A stretch of DNA of 64,000 bases, taken from NCBI RefSeq assembly GCF_004135205.1, contig NZ_CP035490.1, forward strand, positions 2,931,501 through 2,995,500, written 5' to 3'. The stretch comes from Hahella sp. KA22 (GTDB lineage: Bacteria > Pseudomonadota > Gammaproteobacteria > Pseudomonadales > Oleiphilaceae). Position numbers and translations under genes: made by a program. Below, piece by piece: positions 19,147 through 28,040 of the stretch (position 1 is its first letter; each line of letters starts with the position of its first letter). The notes under the pieces were generated by a model. It was given only the letters and a program-made list of their open reading frames with translations, was not told where the DNA came from and did not search any database.

Positions 19147-20388
19147 ATGTATAAACCCTTATCTCTATTTATAGGCTTGCGCTATACCTCGGCGAAGCGG
19201 GATAACCACTTTATTTCTTTTATCTCCCTGACGTCCATGATTGGGTTGATTCTTGGAGTGCTGGTGCTGATTACCGTCATGTCCGTTATGAATGGCTTTG
19301 ACCGGGAGTTGCGTCAACGGATATTGGGTATGGTTCCGCACGCGGTGATTAAGAGCCATAACCCTATGAGTAGTTGGGAGGAGGTCAAAGAGTTTGCCCT
19401 GCAACATCCCCAGGTGGAGGGCGTTGCGCCATTCGTTTATGCGCAAGGCATGGCCACAGCGGCGGGGAACGTGCATGGAATCATGATCAACGGTATTGAT
19501 CCAGAGGTGGAGAAAGGTGTTTCCATCGTTCAGAATCACATCATCTCAGGCAGTCTGGATGATTTGAAACCTGGAGAGTTTGGTATTGTTCTTGGCGACA
19601 TTTTGGCTAGCTATATGCGCGCCAGAGTAGGAGACAAGATTACGGTTATCTTACCGGAAGCTTCGGTAACCCCTGCTGGCGTGTTCCCTAGAATGAAGCG
19701 ATTTACGGTGAAAGGGATATTCAGTGTAGGTGCGGAGCTGGATAGTACGCTGGCGATTATCAATATTGAAGATGCAGCCAAGATAAAGCGCCTTGGGGAT
19801 TCTGTTGAGGGTGTGCGACTGAAGCTGAAGAATTTGTTCGATGCTTCAAAAGTGTCCCGCACAATTGTTGCGGAATTAGGGAGTGGGTACTACGCAAGCG
19901 ACTGGACACGGACGCACGGTAATTTGTTTCAAGCAATCCAAATGGAAAAGACCATGGTTGGATTGCTGTTGATGTTCATCGTTGCAGTGGCGGCCTTTAA
20001 CATTGTTTCCACTCTGGTAATGGTTGTTACAGACAAGAAAGCGGATATTGCAATCTTGCGTACGATGGGGGCGACACCCGGTAATATTCTGCGCATTTTT
20101 ATGGTCCAAGGCCTGTTTATAGGGGTTGTGGGAACTGCTCTGGGGGTTCTGTTAGGTTGCCTGTTGGCGGTCAATATCAGTGATATGATCGCCTGGTTTG
20201 AGAAGGTGGCGGGTATTCAGTTACTAAGCTCGGATGTGTATTTCATCAGTTACCTTCCATCTGACTTGCAGTGGGGCGATGTTGCGTTGATTAGCGCCGT
20301 TACCCTGACTATCAGCTTCGTTGCGACTATGTACCCCGCATGGCGCGCATCCAAAATCGAGCCGGCGGAGGCGTTGAGGTATGAGTAG
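19147..20388 (+). CDS. lolC: lipoprotein-releasing ABC permease (LolC/LolF-type)
   Basis: 413 aa. The N-terminus aligns with E. coli LolC (MYKPLSLFIGLRY…VMSVMNGFDREL). One TM lies at ~27-50, a large periplasmic domain follows to ~270, then three TMs (about 275-300, 320-350, 380-400). The periplasmic loop VTPAGVFPRMKRF corresponds to the region that in LolC forms the hook for LolA. It extracts lipoproteins from the inner membrane. lolD follows with an 8-nt overlap. No lolE is present after lolD, so this may be the single permease of a LolDF-type exporter. Confidence 0.92.
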   Translation: MYKPLSLFIGLRYTSAKRDNHFISFISLTSMIGLILGVLVLITVMSVMNGFDRELRQRILGMVPHAVIKSHNPMSSWEEVKEFALQHPQVEGVAPFVYAQGMATAAGNVHGIMINGIDPEVEKGVSIVQNHIISGSLDDLKPGEFGIVLGDILASYMRARVGDKITVILPEASVTPAGVFPRMKRFTVKGIFSVGAELDSTLAIINIEDAAKIKRLGDSVEGVRLKLKNLFDASKVSRTIVAELGSGYYASDWTRTHGNLFQAIQMEKTMVGLLLMFIVAVAAFNIVSTLVMVVTDKKADIAILRTMGATPGNILRIFMVQGLFIGVVGTALGVLLGCLLAVNISDMIAWFEKVAGIQLLSSDVYFISYLPSDLQWGDVALISAVTLTISFVATMYPAWRASKIEPAEALRYE

Positions 20389-21076
20389 TCCAGTATTGGA
20401 ATGCCAATCTGTGCATAAGGTATATGTTCAGGGGAAGGAGTCTATCGAAGTTCTGCGTGGCGTTAATATTTCGCTTTATCCAGAGCAGACCGTGGCTATT
20501 GTTGGCGCTTCCGGTTCGGGGAAGTCCACGTTGCTGAATATTATGGGCGCCTTGGATCATCCAAGTTCGGGCTCTATTCGCATCTCGGGACAGGACGTGC
20601 ATGGCATGGATGAAAAAGCCAAGGCCAAACTGCGTAACGCGCACGTTGGTTTTGTCTATCAGTTTCACCACCTCTTGCCTGAGTTCAGTGCGCTGGAAAA
20701 CGTCTGCATGCCTTTGTTGCTGAGAGGCGTTGCGGTTAAGGAAGCCAAAAAGGAAGCGGAATACTGGCTGGAGCGTGTGGGGTTGTCGCACCGCCTTAGG
20801 CATCGTCCTGGACAGCTGTCTGGTGGCGAGCGCCAGCGAGTAGCGATAGCGCGTGCGCTTTCTCCCAGGCCATCATGCGTTTTGATGGATGAGCCTACAG
20901 GTAACCTGGACCCGGAAACTGCGGACTCTGTGCAGGCGTTGTTATGGGATCTGGTGCGTCAGAATCAGACCGCATTTGTGCTGGTGACTCATGATTATGG
21001 GCTGGCGGTGCGTATGGATGAACAATACTCCTTAAAAGAAGGCGTACTGGCGAAAGTGGATCGCAACTCTTTGTAG
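20381..21076 (+). CDS. lolD: lipoprotein-releasing ABC ATPase LolD
   Basis: 231 aa. Walker A GASGSGKSTLL (about 42-52), Q-loop FVYQFHHLLPEFSALENV (the LolD-type wording), signature LSGGERQRVAIARAL, Walker B VLMDEPTGNLD. Its start overlaps lolC by 8 nt. Together the two make the inner-membrane engine that hands outer-membrane lipoproteins to LolA. Confidence 0.96.
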   Translation: MSSPVLECQSVHKVYVQGKESIEVLRGVNISLYPEQTVAIVGASGSGKSTLLNIMGALDHPSSGSIRISGQDVHGMDEKAKAKLRNAHVGFVYQFHHLLPEFSALENVCMPLLLRGVAVKEAKKEAEYWLERVGLSHRLRHRPGQLSGGERQRVAIARALSPRPSCVLMDEPTGNLDPETADSVQALLWDLVRQNQTAFVLVTHDYGLAVRMDEQYSLKEGVLAKVDRNSL

Positions 21077-21109
21077 AGTACCCTTTGCGGCGCATGTCGT
21101 TGCGGGATT

Positions 21110-21146
21110 AAAAAAGGCGAGTTCTTTATAGAAGCCCGCCTTTTTT
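21110..21146. terminator. bidirectional terminator between lolD and tal
   Basis: AAAAAAGGCG.G pairs with C.CGCCTTTTTT around a 13-nt loop with one mismatch. It lies between two convergent genes and has an A-run and a T-run, so it can serve both strands. Confidence 0.8.
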
Positions 21147-21176
21147 ATTGGGGTTACCCTGGAAGCTCTGCCAAGT

Positions 21177-22136
21177 TTAGCCCATTTTTTTGAGCAGCAT
21201 CTGCTCTAACTTAACTTGATCTTCGGCGAACTTACGAATGCCTTCGGCCAGTTTTTCGGTCGCCATGGCGTCCTCATTCATCCCCCAGCGGAAAGCGGCT
21301 TCGGTAATCGGCGCGTCGCGTTCGGCGCTAGGCTGCTCAGAGGATAGGGCGCGGGTTAATTCGCCGGAGTCAGCTTCCAGGTCATTCAGCAGCTCTGGGC
21401 TGATGGTCAGCTTATCGCAGCCTGACAAGGCTTCAATTTGTCCAGCATGACGGAAGCTGGCGCCCATTACGATTGTGTTGTAGCCGCGCGACTTGTAGAA
21501 CTCGTAAATAGATTTGACTGACATTACGCCAGGATCTTCGTCAACGGAGATTTCGTCTTTGTTCCACTTGGCCTTGTACCAGTCATAGATGCGCCCAACA
21601 AAAGGCGATATCAGGAATACGCCAGCTTCGGCGCAAGCAACCGCCTGCGTGAAGGAGAATAGCAGCGTCAGGTTGCAGCGAATGCCCTGCTTTTCCAACA
21701 CTTCCGCAGCGCGAATACCTTCCCAGGTAGAGGCGATTTTGATCAGTATGCGGTCTTTGCCAACACCCATATCGCTATAAAGCTTGATCAGCTGCTTGGC
21801 TTTGTCGATGGTGGCGTCCGTGTCAAAGGACAGGCGAGCGTCGACTTCGGTGGAAATATACCCCGAAATGACTTTTGAAATTTCTTTGCCAATGGATACA
21901 GACAAGTAGTCGATAGCATGGGCTACAGCTTCTTGAGGCGCAGCGGCTTGTTGTTTGCCGTAGTTGAGTGCGTCATTAACCAGGCTTTCGTAGACGGGAA
22001 GAGATGCGGCCTTCAACAGCAGCGAAGGGTTGGTGGTCGCATCGTCGGGTTTGTGCTTCTTGATTGCTTCGATATCGCCCGTGTCAGCGACAACGGAAGT
22101 CATTTGGCGTAATTGCTCGAGCTTGCTTAAAGCCAT
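21177..22136 (-). CDS. tal: transaldolase
   Basis: 319 aa (E. coli TalB 317). Pentose phosphate pathway enzyme. [12 protein letters not shown] near the N-terminus and the Schiff-base lysine in [17 protein letters not shown] (about K132) are present, as is [10 protein letters not shown]. It lies 27 nt downstream of dusA on the same strand, so the pair may share a transcript. Confidence 0.97.
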   Translation of the reverse strand: MALSKLEQLRQMTSVVADTGDIEAIKKHKPDDATTNPSLLLKAASLPVYESLVNDALNYGKQQAAAPQEAVAHAIDYLSVSIGKEISKVISGYISTEVDARLSFDTDATIDKAKQLIKLYSDMGVGKDRILIKIASTWEGIRAAEVLEKQGIRCNLTLLFSFTQAVACAEAGVFLISPFVGRIYDWYKAKWNKDEISVDEDPGVMSVKSIYEFYKSRGYNTIVMGASFRHAGQIEALSGCDKLTISPELLNDLEADSGELTRALSSEQPSAERDAPITEAAFRWGMNEDAMATEKLAEGIRKFAEDQVKLEQMLLKKMG

Positions 22137-22163
22137 TGTATTTTTATCCCTGGGTTGGTTCTT

Positions 22164-23213
22164 TCAGACCGCCTTGGAGGCGGTGTTCAGAGAGTTGGAC
22201 TGTTTGTAAGAAGATACTATATCTAAAGCGTCTCTAAAAACAGTCGGTGAGGCGGTGCGTTTGATGGCGTTTTCGCTTAAATATCTGCGAAACTGTTTCC
22301 CACCTTTTTGGCCATGAAACAAACCCAGCGCGTGTCGCGCCATATGCCAGACCGCATCGCCGTTCTGATAGTTGCGTTCGATATACTCTAAAAACTGATA
22401 GCCGATATCCGTAGCGCTGAAGCTCGGCGGCGGAGTGTGAAACAGACGGTGGTCCACATCCGCCAGCATCCATGGGCGCTGATAGGCTTCGCGCCCGATC
22501 ATTACACCATCGACTTCCTGCAAGTGGCTCTCCGATTCGTCCATGGTTTTGATGCCGCCATTGATGATGATCTCGAGCTCAGGAAATGTCTGCTTGATCA
22601 TGTATGCGCGCGGATATATCAGCGGTGGAATTTCGCGGTTTTCCTTTGGACTGAGTCCTTTGAGAATCGCCTTGCGCGCATGAATGATAAAGGTGGAGCA
22701 TCCTGCTGCTTTGACGGTGCGGACAAAATTCAACAAGAACTCTTCGGAGTCCTGATCATCTATGCCTATGCGATGCTTGACCGTCACCGGGATTGAAACA
22801 GCGGAGCGCATGGCGGCCACGCATTCCGCCACTCGCTCGGGATAGCCCATCAGGCAGGCGCCGATCATATTGTTCTGTACGCGGTCGCTGGGACATCCCA
22901 CATTCAGGTTGATTTCATCATAGCCCCAGTCTTCGCAAATCTTGGCGCACTCCTTCAATTCATCAGGATTGCTGCCGCCAAGCTGAACGGCGACAGGATG
23001 CTCTTCCGCATTGAAATCCAGGAAACGGTTGCGGTCACCATGTATGATGGCTCCGGTGGTCACCATCTCAGTATATAAATAGGTATGTTTGGAAAGAAGA
23101 CGGGCGAGGTAACGATAGTGCCTGTCTGTCCAATCCATCATCGGGGCCACGGAAAAGCGGCGAAGCCCTGAAATGCCTGAATCTATTGGCTTGGTGCTTG
23201 ATTTTGTTGACAT
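22164..23213 (-). CDS. dusA: tRNA-dihydrouridine synthase DusA
   Basis: 349 aa. It reduces U20/U20a of tRNA using FMN. FSVAPMMDWTDRHYR at the N-terminus is the DusA form, and the active-site Cys is in NLNVGCPSDRVQNN (about C106). The 5' end of dusA is a known integration site for prophages and integrative elements; here a truncated integrase lies immediately upstream (23373). The coding sequence itself is intact. Confidence 0.95.
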   Translation of the reverse strand: MSTKSSTKPIDSGISGLRRFSVAPMMDWTDRHYRYLARLLSKHTYLYTEMVTTGAIIHGDRNRFLDFNAEEHPVAVQLGGSNPDELKECAKICEDWGYDEINLNVGCPSDRVQNNMIGACLMGYPERVAECVAAMRSAVSIPVTVKHRIGIDDQDSEEFLLNFVRTVKAAGCSTFIIHARKAILKGLSPKENREIPPLIYPRAYMIKQTFPELEIIINGGIKTMDESESHLQEVDGVMIGREAYQRPWMLADVDHRLFHTPPPSFSATDIGYQFLEYIERNYQNGDAVWHMARHALGLFHGQKGGKQFRRYLSENAIKRTASPTVFRDALDIVSSYKQSNSLNTASKAV

Positions 23214-23241
23214 ACTGCGTTGTATAAAACTGTACTTTCTT

Positions 23242-23352
23242 GTGCAAAATTAGGCGGTTTTATACAATTGGTGCACCACGCGTGCACCATGATCCACTAA
23301 AAATGCACCATGGAAATATAGGAAAGTGCACCAGCAAATGCGGTGCAAAATT
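23242..23352. repeat. TGCACCA repeats and a 10-bp direct repeat upstream of dusA
   Basis: Four copies of TGCACCA occur in the same orientation at 23272, 23283, 23304 and 23327. They are bracketed by two copies of GTGCAAAATT at 23242-23251 and 23343-23352. The array ends just before the truncated integrase start at 23373. Clustered short repeats beside an integrase gene and its target are typical of arm-type integrase-binding sites; that role is inferred. Confidence 0.7.
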
Positions 23353-23372
23353 CGTCCGGAAGGCAGTATAAC

Positions 23373-23438
23373 ATGGCAACCATCATCAAGCGTAAAGCCA
23401 AAGACGGCAGTACCCGCTACAGAGTGCAAATTAGATTA
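23373..23438 (+). pseudogene. truncated tyrosine-integrase N-terminus
   Basis: The frame MATIIKRKAKDGSTRYRVQI… is the usual beginning of phage/ICE tyrosine integrases (the N-terminal arm-binding domain). It is open for 22 codons and is then cut at 23438 by an IS630 element. No catalytic domain remains downstream. Position and direction (pointing away from the dusA 5' end) fit a dusA-associated integrative element. Confidence 0.75.
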
Positions 23439-24536
23439 TTAACCAGGCATCGATATAGGTATTCTATGCCGCATATTTGATGCTTGGGTGGTTAAAGTAT
23501 TTTTTCACCCTCGAAGGCCTCTTTTGCAACATACACATATGTGATCGAACTTTCTTTTTGAGATCCCCTTTCTCTCGCGCCGGCTTACCACTGTGAACTC
23601 CCGCTTTTAAGTCACAATTCAAGTATTCGTCCGGGTTCAATTCCGGGGAATAGGCGGGTAAATAGAACACTTCTATACGATCCTCATTCTCCTCAAGCCA
23701 GGCCTTCACAACCTTGGCGTGATGGACTCTCAAATTGTCCAGTATCAGGAAAACCTTGCGTCTGGCGTCTTTGATCAGCCGCTTCATGAACCCTGTCAAC
23801 CGGTCCGCGTCCATTGTGCCGTCATAGATTTGAAACCGCACTTTGCCCCGGTTGTTGATCGCTGAGATCATATTGGTGGACTCCCGCCTGGCGTTCAGGC
23901 GAATCACCGGCGTTTTCCCTTGAGGCGCATAGCCCCGCCCATGCTGGGCGTCGCTTCGCAGCCCTGTCTCGTCTCCCCAATAGATCTCCGCCCCTTCCGC
24001 CTTGGCTCGTCCCTTGATGACCGGGTAGTCCTCCTTCAGCCACTTCTCGACTAGAGACGGGTTTTGCTCATACGCTTTTTTCGCCGGTTTCTGTGGCGTG
24101 AAACCCCAGGCGACCAGATAATTGCCGACCGTTCGGATCGCCAGCTGTTCTCCCGTCTCCTGCGCAATGAGCTGCTGCACCGCCTTACGGGTCCAAAGCG
24201 CATACTCCAGCTTGAGCTGATCCGGGCTGTTATCGGTAATCAAAAGCCTGATTCGGTTCTCCTGGGTTAGCGTCAGTCGCTGTCCTGAACCGGGCTCTCG
24301 TCCGCGGGGCTTTGACTTAATCCCGCTAAACCCTTGCGCTTCATAAGCTCTGATCCATTTACCCACCGTCAGGTTATGGACACCGACCTTATCGGCTATT
24401 TCGTGATAGCTGTATCCCTGCTTGCGCAGTCGCACGGCTTGTTTTCTTTTTTCTTCCTGCGCGGCGGCAGGTAATGAGCGAGCATCATCTATAATCATGC
24501 GGGCATTGTATCATGCTTATATCGGTGCCGGATTAA
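23439..24536 (-). mobile_element. IS630-family insertion sequence, apparently intact
   Basis: A 1098-bp element with imperfect terminal inverted repeats: TTAACCAGGCATCGATATAGG at the left against the complement of the right end (TTAATCCGGCACCGATATAAG) gives about 17 of 21 matches. TA flanks both ends (23437-23438 and 24537-24538), as expected for IS630/mariner-type TA target duplication. It carries one transposase. The left flank is an integrase fragment, the right flank the 3' end of an IS3 transposase. Confidence 0.85.
23464..24498 (-). CDS. IS630-family DDE transposase
   Basis: 344 aa, the family length. An N-terminal double helix-turn-helix (RLRKQGYSYHEIADKVGVHNLTVGKWIRAY), then the DDE catalytic core: first Asp in EIYWGDETGLRSD (about D178), second Asp in VFLILDNLRVHHAK (about D269), Glu in PAYSPELNPDEYLN. 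No frameshift or stop breaks it. It lies wholly inside the IS630 ends. Confidence 0.93.
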   Translation of the reverse strand: MIIDDARSLPAAAQEEKRKQAVRLRKQGYSYHEIADKVGVHNLTVGKWIRAYEAQGFSGIKSKPRGREPGSGQRLTLTQENRIRLLITDNSPDQLKLEYALWTRKAVQQLIAQETGEQLAIRTVGNYLVAWGFTPQKPAKKAYEQNPSLVEKWLKEDYPVIKGRAKAEGAEIYWGDETGLRSDAQHGRGYAPQGKTPVIRLNARRESTNMISAINNRGKVRFQIYDGTMDADRLTGFMKRLIKDARRKVFLILDNLRVHHAKVVKAWLEENEDRIEVFYLPAYSPELNPDEYLNCDLKAGVHSGKPAREKGDLKKKVRSHMCMLQKRPSRVKKYFNHPSIKYAA

Positions 24537-24735
24537 TAATACAGGCTTTCGTACTCGACGGGAGGCACATCGCCTAGCGGCCGCAACAATCGACGATTGT
24601 TGAACCACTCCACCCAGGTGAGGGTCGCCTGTTCTATTTCATCCAGCCCTTTCCAGGGCCCATTTTTGTGGATAACCTCCGCTTTGTACAAACCGTTAAT
24701 GGTTTCCGCTAGAGCGTTGTCGTAGGAGTCTCCTA

Positions 24736-26306
<1,571 letters not shown>

Positions 26307-27232
26307 CAGCTCATCCTACTCGCGCAGTTGACCAACAAGCTCAGCTGAATGACGCCGCCCCTTCGCTCCACGGCCATTACAGCCCCTTCGATGCTACTAC
26401 GAGCGGCTCCGCCCCTTGATGACACATCGGTACTATCGGCCTCGCCTTGTGAGCTTGTGCTTTTCCCTTGGCATTGCCATCGAAGGTTCCCGCAGTTCCA
26501 TGAGAGAGCCCAAAACAGGATCACGCCGCCTCTATGCCGGATACCATGCGGCCCATCAACAGGCGCTGTCCGCACTGATCCCGGAGCAACATCACTCCCC
26601 GGTTTTGATATCATCTGAGTCGTTTCGACAATTGAACGGCGGTTCACGGTTGTTCGTCTTCCTGCTTCATACCTGACGCCTAAATCGGCGCCTTTTCCTT
26701 ATCGCTCACGACCACGGCTTTTGGCCATCGCCGCATAAGGTGGTTTGTCATCAGCACCTGTATGCCGATGACGAGGGGCCACAATCCCTCATCTCTCCCG
26801 CAGCTTGCTGCGGCACACTAATATCAGCGACCCACAACTGGTTCGGACGCTCGGCGCTGAAGTTGCGATTAACCAGATCCTGCGGCTTGTCGGCCAGTTC
26901 ATCGGGAATGGTGGTGCGACAGGACTTACCGCGCCGCACGCCTTTCAGCCCCATTTCCCCCATCAACCGGGCGACAGTACAGCGCGCCACAGTGATATCC
27001 TCGCGGTTTAGCTGCTTCCAGATCTTGCGGGCGCCGTAGACCTGTAAGTTCTCCTCGTGCACTCGTGTAATCTCTGGCTTGAGTTCTTCATCCCGCTTTG
27101 CGCGATCACAGCGCAGCTCCGGGTTAGCGGCCAGATGTTTTCGGCGGTAGTACGTGGACGGCGCCATCGGCAAGACTTTGCAGATTGACTCGACACCGTG
27201 GGCTTCCCGTTCCAGGTCAATGAACTTAACCA

Positions 27233-27553
27233 TTACTTCGGTTTGCGGTCGAGCTCCGCCTGGGCGAAAAAAGCCGCCGCCTTTCGCAGAATCTCATTGG
27301 CGCGTTTAAGCTCACGGTTTTCCCGTTCCAGCTCTTTAAGGCGGGCGGCGTCCTCGCTGGTTGTTCCAGGGCGCTTACCTGTATCCACTTCCATTTTGTT
27401 GATCCAGGAGCGTAATGTCTCAGGAGTGCAACCAATCTTTGAAGCGACAGACTGTATCGCCGCCCAGCGGGATTTGTGTTCGTGTTCGCCGGTCAACACC
27501 ATGCGCACAGCGCGTTCACGTACTTCGGGGGAGTATCCAGATCGTTTGTTCAT
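27233..27553 (-). CDS. IS3 orfA (HTH) protein
   Basis: 106 aa. HTH_Tnp_1 domain ([14 protein letters not shown]…[19 protein letters not shown]) followed by a leucine-zipper segment ([25 protein letters not shown]) that mediates multimer formation in this family. A run of T/A near its end resembles the programmed frameshift site used to make the OrfAB fusion. It is intact. Confidence 0.92.
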   Translation of the reverse strand: MNKRSGYSPEVRERAVRMVLTGEHEHKSRWAAIQSVASKIGCTPETLRSWINKMEVDTGKRPGTTSEDAARLKELERENRELKRANEILRKAAAFFAQAELDRKPK

Positions 27554-27603
27554 AGACTAATTCTCTCAAGAAGATTAGCCTCCGACAAACCCGGGGCGAT
27601 TCA

Positions 27604-27776
27604 CCTTGTCTGCTCCATACATATTTGCAAGCGTCGAAGTGCGCACCTCCCCCAGTATCGGCATCGCCATCTATCCTGATGATGTCTCCGGTGAGCCCCA
27701 ACTGCTTTCCTGCGCGGATGAGGCCATGTACGAAGCCAAAAAAAAGCGGCCCTGGACAGTATCGGTATTACGCTGA
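27604..27776 (+). pseudogene. 3' stub of a GGDEF (diguanylate cyclase) gene
   Basis: The frame from the IS3 end to a TGA at 27774 reads SPSIGIAIYPDD, then CADEAMYEAKKK, which is the conserved C-terminal third of GGDEF domains (SIGIA…, ADEAMYxAK). The GGDEF signature and everything upstream are gone, cut at the IS3 terminus (27603). It is not functional. No matching 5' part is visible in the window. Confidence 0.8.
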
Positions 27777-28040
27777 AATAAGCTCACGCGAAGCCTAAAG
27801 ATAACCGCTACATCAGCTTGGAGCTCCTTCAACTTGGTTGGTTGCGTCAAGTGGCTTCAAGTTTGACTTCTAAAAGCTACTGTCTATTTTTTAGACTGAA
27901 TCTTCTGGAAATCAAAGTATAAGTGAAAATATGTAACTTCTTGTATTACAATAAAATGCTAAAAAGGACTAGGGTCATTTCTCTAGCCTGAAAGGTAGAG
28001 ATGTGCTCAGTGACATAGGGCTTAATTTAGGCGTGATGAA
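27777..28040 (+). promoter_or_regulatory. AT-rich leader before the secreted protein gene
   Basis: 264 bp, AT-rich in its second half. A ribosome-binding site is hard to see (GGCGTGATGAA just before the ATG). No convincing -35/-10 pair with 17-nt spacing was found. It also marks the right-hand edge of the mobile-element nest. Confidence 0.3.

Noticed and set aside
22437-22796. 119-codon plus-strand frame inside dusA
   Set aside because: Antisense to a conserved enzyme and without domain features.
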